A stretch of 64,000 nucleotides of DNA from Microvelia longipes. Its lineage: Eukaryota > Arthropoda > Insecta > Hemiptera > Veliidae. Positions 22,490 to 36,212 of the stretch are shown here, piece after piece. The DNA is taken from the NCBI GenBank assembly GCA_018340805.1, contig JACMZG010000008.1:21933930-21997929 (forward strand), written 5' to 3'. How positions within the stretch are numbered: the stretch's first letter is position 1; each line of letters opens with the position of its first letter. The position numbers were made by a program, and so were the translations under genes. The notes under the pieces were generated by a model. It made no database searches. It saw only the letters and a program-made list of their open reading frames with translations, and was not told the origin of the DNA.

Positions 22490-24171
22490 TTCGTTTTTTT
22501 AAACCGATACATAGCTATATTATTTGATACAAAAAAATACTATTGCAGTAGTATAGTATTTTATGACCGAATTTGTTCATAGAATATTATCTATAATAGT
22601 TCAGAAGATATAGTTAAAATAGAAGATTAACTATAATAGTTTAAACACTTTAATAAAAACCTATCATAGAAAGATCATTTACACAATGTGTTTGAATTAT
22701 CCAACTCAGCGTCCTAAAAAACATAAAAAAGATACCCCATCCTAAATAAAAGAACTAAATACTACACACTCATTTTTTTATCCTCTGATTATTTAATACG
22801 GATATTTTGGTTATTTGGTTACTTGTTGTGTTCATATCGACTCCTTAATTGAAATATAGCATAAAAGACCACGTCATTTGTTTTCCGACTTCTCTTTTTT
22901 TCACCTATGAAATGGATTTTAAGAGGCTTCCCAATCTAATTCCTGTTATGTCATGCACTTCCTTGAGAATTATTTCTATAGGAAATTTCCTACAATGACA
23001 TCAAACTAATTATTCAGAGAGATTAATGTCTAATTAAATCTACTCCAAACTTAGGTAAAATTGTTTACCGTAACAAAAAATGGAAAATAAAAATTGTGAT
23101 TACATTAACAAGTAGAATGTTTTAAAGGATCAAGTTTTCCTACGAAGTAATCAAGTATGAGGGCGATAAGAAAACTTTTGGATACAGAGAAGCTTGGAAT
23201 GAAAGTTATTAGTTTTAGAAGAAATGAAACTCGAAGAAAATATAGTAAGTAAACTTTTTCCAATAAGAGAAGAGTTGATGAAGATGTCGGAAACCTAAAT
23301 ATCAATGAAATCTTAAGCAAAAAGAGTTTGAGGTAGCGAGTCGAAAAGTTTCCTACCGAAATCTTTTCTTAACACAAAAACCAACTCCGTAAGGAAAGAT
23401 CTCCTTTCAAACTACTGTAAATAAGAAAAACTGCCAATTCAGTAATGGGTGTTTGCTTTGATCTTTATATTTTATTTTAATGCCATAACTGTCAAAATTA
23501 TAAAGAAAAATATAAAATTTTAAAATTAAGGAAAAACATTAAACAAGTTGAAAAATTAATTTCAAAAGAAACCATAAGTATGAGCTTATTTCCATAATGT
23601 AGAGAGAATTTTACGAATCTCATATTAACATTTTACAGGGTAGAAATTATTACATAAATTAAAATTTATTTATATTTCTGCTGACATAATAAACTTCTCT
23701 TTTTAACGGATTCCATGGAAAAAATGTTAGTTTTAAAGTGTAACATAAAAATGCTTCTTGATCATTTTAAAGAGAATGCATAAATTTATACTAGTCATTC
23801 ATGATTAGTATAAATTTATGCTAATCATTAATGATTAGCATAAACTGAGTTTTAAATGAGTGTAAAAAGAGTCAATTTTAGAGGATACGCATAGTTTAGG
23901 GCAGCGTGTACAGAAACCATCAGCTTTTTCTTAAAAAAAGTCAAGTTTTATAGACTAAACAGTGTCACACAAACAGACAAATTAAGTATGAAATCGATTG
24001 TTCAGCGAGATACCAAGAATTCCAAGGGACATTCACCAGGTGCTTGCAGATCTTTTTTACGTTATTTCCGTTTAAAATGATTTTAGATTTGTATAATAAC
24101 ATGAGACATTCATCATCATACAATATGATTATTAATTTAAATTTTAAGTTAAGAAAACAAGAAGGAATGAA
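22490..24171. other. no recognisable gene
   Basis: AT-rich sequence with a palindrome near 23785-23850 listed separately. A 71-codon reverse open frame (23105-23320) has no motif. Confidence 0.4.
23785..23848. repeat. nested palindrome
   Basis: 'agtcattcatgattagtata' and 'tttatgctaatcattaatga', followed by 'ttagcataaa', form overlapping inverted repeats (TTTATGCTAATCATTAATGATTAGCATAAA is a near-perfect 30-bp palindrome split across these phrases). This is probably a foldback relic. Confidence 0.5.
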
Positions 24172-24845
24172 ATAAATCGGGTAAGGGGTACCGCGGATCT
24201 TTTCCTCATCACATCGGATTCGCTTCGCTTGTCCTCATATTATACGATTCGCCAAATTTATACTGCAACATGTCTTCGAACTCGAAATTCTTCGAACGCG
24301 CATGCTGCTTAACTTAAATGATACCACAAAATCATGGTATACTTGTATTGAAACGAAACTTAGTATACATATTTATTACGTAAATGGTACTTGTACTGAA
24401 TTTCAATTTAATTGGAATGTTTCTATTTTTTTTATAATTTTTTTAAAAATCGTAAGTCATTTGATTAATATTGGCTCATATATTAGTCTTATACATAGCC
24501 ACATACGTGTTAAATCTCAATATGGTCACATTATGTTTCCGCTTTTTATGAATTTTCGAAATTTTTGCTGTCATTATTGCGGGTTACTGACGTCATAAAA
24601 ATTATTTTCCAAATAGCACAACTACAGCAGTAGACTGATTTTTGCACAATGTTTTATTTACCAAGCATTAGATGATAATAGACACACATACACATACAGA
24701 CAGACAACATTGTAAAACCACTCAGGAGGCCTTTAAAACACCTGAAACGGATAATTCCGATTTCATTTCGGTTTTGGATTTTTGCAAATACAATACTTTT
24801 CCTATATACCTACGGTATAAAATGAGGAAAAGTAAAATAATTTGC
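24172..24845 (-). repeat. 5S-like repeat family, near full-length copy
   Basis: Read on the reverse strand, it starts near 24845 with 'cttttcctcattttatacc' and 'ggtatataggaaaagtattg'. It carries 'ccgaaatgaaatcggaatta' and 'tcaggtgttttaaaggcc', and reaches 'gttaagcagcatg' (near 24300) as the remnant of the 5S-like core. It ends with the 'gacaagcgaagcgaatccga' mark and 'ggtaccccttacccgattt'. Two open frames of 98 and 117 codons lie in it on the + strand. Their translations mirror repeat sequence seen elsewhere, so I do not call them genes. Confidence 0.6.
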
Positions 24846-26623
<1,778 letters not shown>

Positions 26624-26990
26624 ATTTTTTTCTTATTATTAGGTATTATTATCTTCACAAAATAGTTTTTAGCAATCGCGAATGCAAAGTTTGCAATTTT
26701 TAGCTTGTACATCATAGGAATTAGTTTTACACTGTCTCTTATTCACTCAACTTTTCCTATTAAAAATATGCCAATGCCAACTTTGTGTCTCTAATTCAAA
26801 ATTGGCTTCAAAAATTTCAGTTTTAGGTGGGATAAGTGATTCTTGTTTTCTTTTCCACATCAATACCGTTAAAATATAGAAAAGTATTGTATTTTCAAAA
26901 AATCAATCAAGTTGTGCTATCCGGAAAATAATTACTCTGCAAAATTTCAAACATTTATTAAAAGCAGAAAAATGCTTAGATTGATTTAAA

Positions 26991-27039
26991 ACTCTGTTTC
27001 GTTACGTCTAACTCATCAGGGCGCCGACATAGCCTGAAC
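26991..27039 (-). ncRNA. hammerhead ribozyme motif in the dispersed satellite copy
   Basis: The reverse strand reads 'ggctatgtcggcgccctgat' and 'gagttagacgtaacgaaaca' then 'gagt'. The catalytic boxes CTGATGA and GAAA, the GTC cleavage triplet and the GTTA/TAAC stem II are intact. Proximal stem III has one substitution (CTATG for CTCTG), leaving one mismatch against CAGAG. Confidence 0.65.
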
Positions 27040-27168
27040 TTACTCTGACCTTCAATTAATTCCGAAGAATATAATGTGAAGTACTTACTAGAGACGAGCG
27101 GTGCTCTCTTACCGCCATCATGCAAGACAAGCAAAACATATATCATTTGATACTACCGAGTATTGCAA
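26991..27168 (-). repeat. dispersed copy of the hammerhead satellite, inverted arm
   Basis: On the reverse strand this matches the satellite monomer at 53711-57798 from the 'ctcggtagtatcaaatgata' part through 'gagcaccgctcgtctct', 'cggaattaattgaaggtcag' and the whole hammerhead motif. It stops just after the distal stem III strand ('cagagt'). It lies head-to-head with a + strand piece at 27169-27399, giving a large interrupted palindrome. It is diverged by scattered substitutions and so is older than the array or not homogenised with it. Confidence 0.85.
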
Positions 27169-27399
27169 CACAGTTCCCAGATGTAGCATTGTATTTTGCT
27201 TGTTACATTTCCTAGGTGTCTCTCGCACAATTATATTGTGTCAACTATTCATGTTTTGCAAAACTCGGTAGTATCAAATGATATATGTTTTTGCTTGTCA
27301 TGCATGATGGCGGTAAGAGAGCACCGCTCGTCTCTGGTAAGTACTTCACATTATATTCTTCGGAATTAATTGAAGGTCAGAGTGAGTTCAGGCTGTGTC
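27169..27399 (+). repeat. dispersed copy of the hammerhead satellite, direct arm
   Basis: It runs from 'acagttcccagatgtagc' through 'cacaattatattgtgtcaac', 'ttgcaaaactcggtagtatc' and 'gagcaccgctcgtctctggt' to 'gagttcaggctgtgtc'. Homology to the array stops at 27399, the C of the GTC triplet: the next array bases would be GGCGCC, but here they are AAGATA. The copy thus ends exactly where the hammerhead would cut an RNA. Confidence 0.85.
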
Positions 27400-27879
27400 A
27401 AGATATTTGTTTTTTATTAACAAGTTCTTTATTGATAAAAGTATACAATATTTATTTTTTGTAAAGGAGCCATATTTTATTTATTGATTTGGGGTGAATT
27501 GTGCCTCTTTATTTTTATTTTATTAATTTATTTATTTTGGTATAAAATGTGGTTAGTTTTTGGGACGTGAGGGGGTTTTGTTTGGGTTAAGGATAATTTC
27601 CAATTTTTTAGTTTTGGTATTTTAATTTTTATTTTATTGCAGGATTTTTAAAAGATGATATTTTTATGGTGTTTTAAAGAGCTTATATTGTAAAGGGAAT
27701 TTGCAGGAGTGTCAAACAGGGTTTTCTATGCAGTCTTTTGACTGACTTTTGATGGATCAACCTGGCATTTGCTTGTAAAGTTGAGGGAAACTAGAGAAAA
27801 CCTCAATAAATTTGATCGGACACGCAATTCCTGGGTGTAAAGTTAAAAAAAGTCTATACCTTTACGTAATAACTATGAA
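27400..27879. other. no recognisable feature
   Basis: T-rich sequence with no convincing open frame. Confidence 0.4.
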
Positions 27880-28180
27880 CATTAAGTTTCGTTCCAATAC
27901 GACAAGTATGTCCACGATTTTTATTAGATTATAAAGTATAAGCAGCATCGAGCGTGGTCAGTGCATAGATGGGTGACAGCTAGGAATGAAACGGATGTAT
28001 TTACTAATTGAGGACTAGATAAGGGTGTCAAATATATACAATAAGTTGTATTATTGTATAAATTTAACGACTTGTATATTTTGAGGACTAGCGTAGCGAG
28101 TCCGAAGTTGGGAAGATGAGTGAAGCGAACCTGATGAGATGAGGAAAAGTTCCAAGGTAACCTGCATCCAATTTATTAAG
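27880..28180 (+). repeat. 5S-like repeat family, 3' half
   Basis: It carries 'aagtttcgttccaatacgac', the 5S-like core at 27936-27990 ('ataagcagcatcgagcgtgg', 'cagtgcatagatgggtgaca', 'gctaggaatgaaacg'), then two 3' marks ('gaggactagcgtagcgagtc' near 28081 and 'agtgaagcgaacctgatgag'), and ends 'aaggtaacctgcatccaatt'. The core keeps GATGGGTGAC, the part that corresponds to the 5S intermediate element and C box. Confidence 0.6.
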
Positions 28181-28199
28181 TAATATTATTGAGTAATAT

Positions 28200-28385
28200 T
28201 ATTCAAAGTTAAAATTTGGTACAAGTGAATTACTACACATAATAATAAAAAAAAGTACCATAGTTTCGTTTTGATACGGCAAGTTTATCTAGGGGTTAAT
28301 TTGATCACAAAAGTAGCATCCAGTGAGGTCAGTGTCTAGATTGGTGACCGAAAGAAAATAAAATTAATGTATTTACAACTTTAGG
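28200..28385 (+). repeat. 5S-like repeat family, core-containing fragment
   Basis: 'agttaaaatttggtacaagt', 'gtttcgttttgatacggcaa' and a 5S-like core at 28309-28360 ('gtagcatccagtgaggtcag', 'tgtctagattggtgaccg'). It lies in tandem behind the previous copy, which suggests a duplicated or nested insertion. Confidence 0.55.
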
Positions 28386-31228
28386 ACAAGCCAAGATATA
28401 GCAAAAGCGACAAACGCCCTTCCCTTAACGTGTCTCCTAGTTTAAGAACACGTTAGAGTCATTGCAAAGCTTCTCATCATACTGCTGAGTATTTCCTTTC
28501 ATTTAAACAAAAGCAAGTTGTTATCATTCACTATAAATAACGCAAAACTAAGATTAATTTCAATAAAGATAGTTGTTAGGAGGTAAATATTTGACAACCT
28601 GGCGTTATCTCAAGTAGATAATGCCGACCTACAATTAAAATCTTATATAAGATTGAAGAGTTAAAACAAAAAGGATTTATCCTAATATCTTTGAGATTTG
28701 GGGCAAGTGGAAGTGGCAAAGGATAATAATGAAGTGCTTGTGAAGCTATCAACAGAAGGATTTCAAACAAAGGAGGTTATTAAGGCGAACCTTCAAATAT
28801 TGACCTTAACCCCGTGCTTTATTTGGAAAGCCCGTTTTCTTGTTAGACTACCTTACACGGGGTTATCTTTAATCTGTTTCCTTTACAAAGTTAGACACAG
28901 CTGGTGCAGGTGTAGCCTTGTAGACACAGCTTCTGAGGGAGTGGTCGTGTCATGATCTTTAATGTAAAATAAAATAAGGAGTCTCATGAAACCAAAACCT
29001 CTCATTTGACGGTCCTTTTCTAAATTTCAACATTTCATGTCCGGTTTTGAAACATTAAAGATAATTTAAACCTTTCATGTGAATATAAGGAGGAAGTGTA
29101 ATCACCAACAAATAGGAAGAAACAAAGAAAAAACAGTATAATGAAATTTTAGGTCATTATATGTTAAATCATACTGTAAAAATATTTTTTTTTTCTGACC
29201 TTGATCGCGTATAGTAAAATCTGGCTCAAAGTGACGGTCAATATCACAAATGGTGAACTGGTGTCGGGATATCTCGTTAATAAGTCAGAATGACTACCAA
29301 AGCACGCTAGACGAAAATACTGATGATTTGGATTCATTGTGTTGTTAGTAAAATATTAATGGATGTTGAAGAAAATTCTTGTGTTACAGATAAAAGTGGT
29401 TGACATAAGGAGCCTTCATCCATTTGAGAAAAAAACCGAATTTTGAGTCCGTTTTAATATCTACAAGAACGATAGAATACCTACGTAGAAAAATTATATT
29501 TATTTATCATATAAATAAAGGAAAAAATATTTAATTGCATTTTGTACTACCTAAGAAGCGAAAAATTAGAAAATTATAAAATACTTATCTAGATTAGTAC
29601 ATGAAGGATGGATGGACCAATTTTGTGTCAGCGAATTTTCTAAGAAAATATTAGGTAAAGAAATAATAGACGCTGTATTTAACATATATACATTATACAT
29701 CTCCTAACACTACATTTAGAACAACTGTTGATAGGATTGGCTATCAAGAGATCTGTGATTCAGGTTAAACGAATATTCGAAAAATGAGTTATCTATCCTA
29801 CATGGTAATGCAATGAGGAGTGAAGTACTAACCCGTTGCAATTTATCAAGCTTCTATTAAACTGGTAATGTGATAACCAGTTAATACTGAACTAGTTAGT
29901 AAAAGCCTAAATAGACCTAATCTGTAGTGAATCTCCAAAAAGATAAATAACCTAGTGATTGCAATGCCATGATACCTGTAGTTTCAGAGAGTTAATCCAA
30001 ACTAAGAGAAATCGGCATCAGTCCTAATAGACTTCACCCCTCCAAACCCAGACAATTAATTTCCTGCTGCCTGTCATTGTGCTGACCTCTCTAACTTGAT
30101 GCTATTAATACGAGAATAACACGCTTCCCTTCCGAAACACACGAGCTTGGAAACTAATTAAACATTTCTAAATCCCCTTTCCTCCGTTCTCATCAATGTC
30201 AGGAATATCACTTATTCATGAATACTATAAGAAAAGTAAACGGGGGAAAAATTAGAAGTACGATACGGAATTAACCTGTATAATGTTTATTTATCTTATA
30301 ATAAAAATCAAGAAATAAACAATAATTCCACAATTACATCTGCAATTATTTATTTAACGATAGACAGATTATGCTAATAAAAATACTTTATCGATAAGAA
30401 AATATTAAGTATGTCTACTATAACTAAGCAATGATGAGTAATCAAAATAAAGTCAGCATCAGCTATAACACAACTTTCCCCGAGCGATTAAATTTACTCA
30501 GCTGTTACTTGAATAGATCTGCATAAATAATTTGGTAGTTGCGGCAACTTGCGTTAAAAGAGGGTAAAACCCGGAAGTAACTTAAATAAAAGAAGAAGTT
30601 TGGTAAAGTTGGTTTTAGGAATCTAAGACATATTTTATAAGAATCTGGCATCTGAGAGGTGTCACATGATCACACTAAGGGGCTAGTAAGAGAAAAGCTT
30701 AACTGATTAAAATAAACACACGGTTAACTAAAAACGAGCGTTTTTGCTTTGCGAGACTCCGTGCCAGAATATTTAAATTAATATAATAAATTTATATTGA
30801 TCATATTAATTTAAAATCTTGAGTTTTCTTTGTCAAGATGTCAAAGATAATAATATAAGAACATATTTAGTGTGTTCGATACTGTTCACAAACAAGATCA
30901 AAGCCAAAACAGGCTCAAGTTAACAATTTTTATCCTGCTATTATAAATATCAGGATAAACCACATGCTTCTGGTTTCTCGGCTAGGAGGCTTGATCGACT
31001 ATAAGTTGCGCTCAACTTTGTATCTTGTTCGGCATAGCCAGCTTTTGGCTGATTAGTAGCCAAATTAGAGGAAGCAAAACAATGTCTCATTATAAATATG
31101 ATATAGAAATCAAAACAGAAATTGCTGATGCAAACAATAAATCATTTAATTTAAACTGAACCCGATGTTTCCCGGTAAAATTATCAATAAATAAACCCAT
31201 TTATATAGCAATGTAGAGAATGTAGAAA
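28386..31228. other. no recognisable gene
   Basis: Open frames up to 85 codons (28698-28955) match nothing I know. 'cgtttttgctttgcgagact' and 'ccgtgccagaatatttaaat' near 30737-30775 resemble a diverged foldback terminus. Confidence 0.4.
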
Positions 31229-31397
31229 TAAAATGCCCATTTTAGGGCTTTTGGCCCTAAATCAGGTATTCACCCTGATTGTAAAATGGCAAATATACTA
31301 TTGATATAATCTTAGACCATAGCCCGGGTTGCGAACCTCGGACCTCCGGTGCCGAAATCGAGTGCCTATACGATCACGGCCACGGAGGCAGATGTGG
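31229..31397 (-). mobile_element. tRNA-derived SINE, reverse strand
   Basis: The reverse strand reads 'gcctccgtggccgtgatcgt' with an A-box-like TGGCCGTGATCG, then 'gaggttcgcaacccgggc' with a B-box-like GGTTCGCAACC. These correspond to the intact SINE at 19668-19908, but the body differs. It is bounded by a probable 9-bp duplication ATGTAGAAA at 31220-31228 and 31398-31406. 'ttttagggcttttggcccta' in the tail part can form a hairpin. Confidence 0.7.
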
Positions 31398-31406
31398 ATG
31401 TAGAAA

Positions 31407-33447
31407 GAATTACTTAAAATTATGAACTTTCTTAATTTATCGGTCACTTGTTCTGATCTCCAGTTTCAGCCCCTTTCTTTATCATAATATCCTGATATGA
31501 ACCCTCCAGGTCTCCACAAAAATTAATTGTTATTAAATTATAATTTATCGCTATATTTTTATAATCCCAGTCTGCATTCTTAATTTTTTATATTTCAATT
31601 AATAATTACATGTTATTATTTTAAAATTGAAAAATTTAATTGGTATCTGAAAATCATTATTTGCGCTGTTAATTATTTCAATAAACAAAATAATTATATT
31701 AATTTTAATTTAATTAAAATAAATATAAAAAGAAAAAGATAAATATACAAATCGAACAAATAATAATTAGAAAAAAAAATATCAGATTCCCCCCACGGGC
31801 TTTTTATTATTATTATTTAATACATGAAAATATCTTCATAATGAGGCAATGTTTTTTCTCGTAAAAACAATTTCCAATTATGAACTACGATAAAATAATT
31901 ACTTGAGATAAAATGAAATCAAACCAATTAAAAAAATGATTAATAAAATAACTTAAATATTAAGAAAGGAAAAAAGTAAAAAATTATTAATTAAAATATC
32001 CGAGGTATAAACATTTTTAAACAAAATTTATAGTGTATGAAATTAAATAAAATTTAAGCGCCGGAGGCTTTCAAATATTTTTGGTACTAGATGCCGACTT
32101 AAGTTTTTTTTAAGTAACAGCTATAAATAATTTGAATTTACCGTCATAAACCAATTAACACTTTTTTAAAATAAAACTAGGGCAGTGTTATAACTCCGGA
32201 CACGCTTCGCTCGTCCTCAGAATTTAATGATTGCCTTACAGTAGAATTACTGTAATTACTCACTACGCACGAACTGATTATTATTAGGTTACCCAATCAC
32301 TAGGGTGTTATATCTTAGAATTAATTAAGTTAAAAAAGTGATCCAGCAGATAACCGTTCAATTAAATTATAAACAACCACATACGAATAATTTTCTGTTG
32401 AATATTCGCTAAAATAATCCTATAGTTTTTTTTTTTTTTTAAATAACCTCTTTTAAAGGTTCAGCAAAGTCTTATAGAGACTTTAAAGTTCTCTATATTA
32501 TGCCTAGTTGCATAATATACTATTGAGCAGCATAACTAGACATTGAGTCTGATTTTTTCTATGTTACAAATTTCAAGTATCAGCACAGGGGTATTGTGAA
32601 AAAACCTTTTAACTGATCATAAAAGTGTCTAAAACGTACACCAATGTTTCATATTTTCAGGATGGTTACAATACTTTCCCGTATACCTACAGTGCAGTAG
32701 AATAGTAGGAAAGAAAATGAAACTATCAGAAGTTTAAAATTTGTACACTAGACTTCTGTATAAATATACTTTAAGTTTAAACTACAAAAATACAACAAAT
32801 CCTTAAACTTTAACAAAAAAAAAACTTAAACTTTAACATAAAAAAACTGAAAACTTTAACACAACTTAGACGTGTCTAGATAAAAATAAAGATAACTAAA
32901 ACCAGATCTGTCAAGGAAATAAAATTGTGCAATCATTTGAGGTCTGTGTCTATTAGGAAGGAGAGAGTGTGGTCTATCTTTGTTCAAGGACTGACTCTAA
33001 TCCAAGTAATCAAGAGCTAGAAATCAAGAGGTGGAGATCTCAAATTAACTTCCCCCTACTTCAGGGTTTTTGAGACTCTAAACTTCTGGGGTTAATGACA
33101 TCCCTTACAATGTTCGGGTTTTACCGACGTAACTAGCATCATATAAAACCTTTCTCAGTGATTGTGGATATAAATTAACATACCCTATGCGTTTTTACTC
33201 CCTTCCTATACAAATTTAATTCATCGAATGCTTGTAAAGTTTGCTATTCATTGGAAAGAATCAGAAACGATGTTTCCGATTCATGTAAGCCCTGGTTAGT
33301 CAATGGTTTTGCAACTAAAATGCGTTTATAATTTAAAACTTAATATCTCAAATGCTTCTTAGGTATTTAAGGTTAATCTGCAAAGAAAATATGCATCAGT
33401 GGTTAACTTAAACCTACATCATATGCTTTTTTGAAACACTTATAAAA
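31407..33447. other. no recognisable gene
   Basis: AT-rich. 'ccggacacgcttcgctcgtc' near 32197 is an isolated reverse-strand 3' mark of the 5S-like family. T-run at 32427-32440. A phrase at 32671-32690 ('actttcccgtatacctacag') resembles the family's 5' end. Confidence 0.4.
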
Positions 33448-33610
33448 AAAATCTGGCGTGGTGATCCGCATGTCGGGCGAATTTTCTTTGGAATTATTGT
33501 TAATGCTTAGGATCCGATTTATGCTTTATAACTTGAGCAGTTACCAATAATCAAGCACTATTCGTAACTCATTTTTTCTGTATTTTTCAAAGGAAACACG
33601 CATATAATAA
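33448..33610 (+). repeat. half of a foldback element
   Basis: It starts 'aatctggcgtggtgatccgc', then 'atgtcgggcgaattttcttt', then 'tttatgctttataacttgag', and ends at 'ttttcaaaggaaacacgc'. This is the left arm and centre of the element at 39841-40298; the right arm is missing. Confidence 0.65.
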
Positions 33611-34589
33611 TAATAGGCATTTATTGAATTGTTCAATTTGTAGCGTATTTTGTTAATAATATTATTGTATTCTCATTAAAAGTCCAAATACACGGTTTAA
33701 GAATTCCACTTTTGAATTTCCATTGCTCGTCAACTTATCGAAACAGCAAGCACCTTACAGCAATCATAAAGCACGGCTTGAGAATCACCGGATGGACAAA
33801 AACATCTTAAACAAGGAATTTTCTTACAAGAAAAACAGTTGTTACAGCTGTTAACAACTTTTACTTCTTGAAGTGCTCAAAGGAATACTCAATAATTTGT
33901 AGTTTGATCAATAAAATATTTGCTGAGCAAAGCTCAGGTATAACTGCTAGTAATTTATAAATGTAAATGATTTATAAGTTATATTGAAATACAAAAAAGG
34001 AGCTTTTAAATTTAATTAAGGAGGAAAACTAGATTAAAGTCGCGTCTACAAGTGAGCATATTTAAAATGAAAATTTTAAAGTTTTTCTAGGAATAAAACT
34101 ATGTAATAAAATTATTAACAATGTAATGTTTATCAATAGTTAAGTATGAATACGTAATAAAATGCTCAACGAATGGTGTATATAATTTAATATTCTTGAA
34201 TATATATATTTTAAATTCATGTATTCGTATACATAACATGTCACGATTATTCCAGTGTATCAAAATAAATATTGGAACAATTTAACATGCCTTAGAGGGT
34301 TGAATTGCTAAGCGATACAATTCATCTATTTATTTTATGTGTACGTTATTTCTTTACATTTTATAACTGGGGTGTTTTAATTAAAATAATACATCAATTT
34401 ATTCTTAAGTTTACTGTTAAAAAATATTTGTTTGAGCCATTAAAATTGAATAAGTAATTATAGGCATATTACATTGATAAAGATTAGGCTCAGAATTGCA
34501 AATATGCTTATTATATGTATATGCAATGATGATATTGGTATATAATCAATTCTACATATTTTAATTTCAAATAATTACTATTCGACTAA
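33611..34589. other. no recognisable feature
   Basis: AT-rich; no convincing open frame or repeat. Confidence 0.4.
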
Positions 34590-34832
34590 GATTCATGAGG
34601 CTATCAGTGTCAGTATACATTATCAGATTAGAAAAAAATATTCATTATCTAAAACACTAACCTAAAAAATCTAACTGAACGAGTTAATATCGAAGATAAA
34701 CTAAGATATTAAGAAGAAGATAAACTCCGATATTAACACGTTAAGTTAAATTTTTAGGTTAGTGTTTTAGATATGATATTTTTTCTAATCTGATAATGTA
34801 TATGACACTATTAGCCTCATGAATCTAATGTT
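34590..34832. repeat. ~240-bp palindrome (foldback/MITE-like)
   Basis: The left arm has 'attcatgaggctatcagtgt', 'ttatcagattagaaaaaaat' and 'aaaacactaacctaaaaaat'. The right arm has 'tttttaggttagtgttttag', 'ttttttctaatctgataatg' and 'gacactattagcctcatgaa'. The arms pair over most of ~110 bp around a centre near 34710. No transposase is present. Small differences between arms suggest some age. Confidence 0.7.
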
Positions 34833-34940
34833 TAAAAACGTTTATAATACACACACTTTAAAGAAGGCCTAAAATAGGTTCGAGGGAGTTTTTCTTCACC
34901 TTGGTCGTAATCGCTACCCTTGTCCTGAGGTGTGTTAAAA

Positions 34941-35646
34941 AATTCTGGCGCGGTGGTCCGCATGTCGGTGGCGAATTTCCTTTGGATGCGTGATTTCGTG
35001 CTTTTTACATTTAAAGTTTACAACTACTAAATAAATAATTTGGCGCGTGGTCCACTGTCGGGCGAATTTAATTTAGAATGCGTGTTTCCGTGCTAAACAA
35101 CCCATTCTTGCTTATGCAAGAACCATGCCCATTGCGTGGTTCTGGTTCATGTTTGAACTAAGCAGTTTACTCAATTGTCAAGCACTGCTCGTAATCATTT
35201 TGTCTGTATTTTCCAAAGGAAATGCGCCAAAACCTTTTAAAGATAACTGACTAAGCTTAAAGATAAGTAACTAAGCTTTAAACTAGTGCAAATAATAGTG
35301 CGTACTTCTAATTTTAGAGGCATAGTTTTGTACAACAACTGGATGATTATGCGCATTTCCTTTGGAAAATACAGACAAAATGAGTTACGAGCAGTGCTTG
35401 ACAATTGAGTAACTGCTTAGGTTCTAAAGCATGAACCGGAACCACGCAATGGGGCATGGTTCTTGCATAAGCAAGAAATGGGTTGTTTTAGCACGGAAAA
35501 CCACGCATTCTAAATGGAAATTCGCCCGACAGCGGACCACCGCGCCGGAATTATTTATTTACTAGTTGTAAACATATATAATGTAAAAAGCACGGAAACA
35601 CGCATCCAAGGAATTCGCCCGACATGCGGACCACCGCGCCAGAAAT
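34941..35646. mobile_element. foldback element with nested inverted repeats, ~706 bp
   Basis: The outer ends are 'aattctggcgcggtggtccg' and its complement ending '..ccaccgcgccagaaatt'. A second, inner pair of termini starts about 90 bp in ('tttggcgcgtggtccactgt' and '..cagcggaccaccgcgccgg'). The arms extend inward for ~300 bp ('atgcaagaaccatgcccatt', 'gagttacgagcagtgcttga') to a centre near 35300. This is an almost complete palindrome without ORFs. The nested termini suggest one foldback inserted in, or duplicated inside, another. It lacks the (TA)n and module B that precede it in the copy at 49861-51498. Confidence 0.8.
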
Positions 35647-35765
35647 TTTTTTTCGTCTTAGGGACCTCTGAAACGGATTTGTGTCATGGTCCCAAGGTTC
35701 GAATTCCGCCATGACGCCTATCCCATTAGCCGAATTTCTAAAGGAAATTCGCGCTAAAACGGTGT
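35647..35765 (-). repeat. module A (tRNA-like) of the composite element
   Basis: The reverse complement matches 49890-50000 and 52357-52465. The + strand here reads 'gggacctctgaaacggattt', 'ggtcccaaggttcgaattcc', 'gccatgacgcctatcccatt' and 'aaaggaaattcgcgctaaaa'. GGTTCGAATTCC resembles a pol III B box with one extra T. It abuts the foldback directly, so this copy is a reduced composite. Confidence 0.6.
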
Positions 35766-36212
35766 AAAAATTATTACACCAACGGTGTTGCAATGTAATG
35801 TGTTGCATCAATTTTTGTGTTAATTAAATCATTTTATCTACTCCTTGTATTGTAAGTTCTACATACAGTCTTGTTATCTCACACTACTTTTTGCTCCCTA
35901 GGGGGTAAAGTGAAAGTGTTGCCAACTTTTTGAATTTTTAGTAACATTTTTAGAATGTTTTCGGTGTTAAGTTGGTACTATGGGTATAGAATATACAATA
36001 TACACACGCTAGAATGTTTAAATTACAAATATAGTATTACACATTATTCTATTGACAGCTTACAATAAAATAATGTGAAGATAGGCTTTTTCTCTCTTCA
36101 TCAGAGTAATTGACATGGTAAGAAGAACTAAACTAACACAATAACAATTAAGGAGCTGAAGAATATATTAATAGTTGTTAGTATTAGTTCTCTAGTCGTA
36201 GATAAAATTTAA
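35766..36212. other. no recognisable feature
   Basis: AT-rich flank without a convincing open frame. Confidence 0.4.

Noticed and set aside
28118..28136. 'ctgatgagatgaggaaaag' as a hammerhead (CTGATGA ... GAAA)
   Set aside because: No stem II can form between the boxes (GATGAG is not self-complementary), no stem III partner or NUH site is placed correctly, and other copies of this 5S-family tail read 'ccgatgtgatgaggaaaa', so the match is accidental.
35647..35765. Module A as a true tRNA gene
   Set aside because: It has a B-box-like GGTTCGAATTCC but with an extra base, no matching acceptor stem, and no A box at the right distance.
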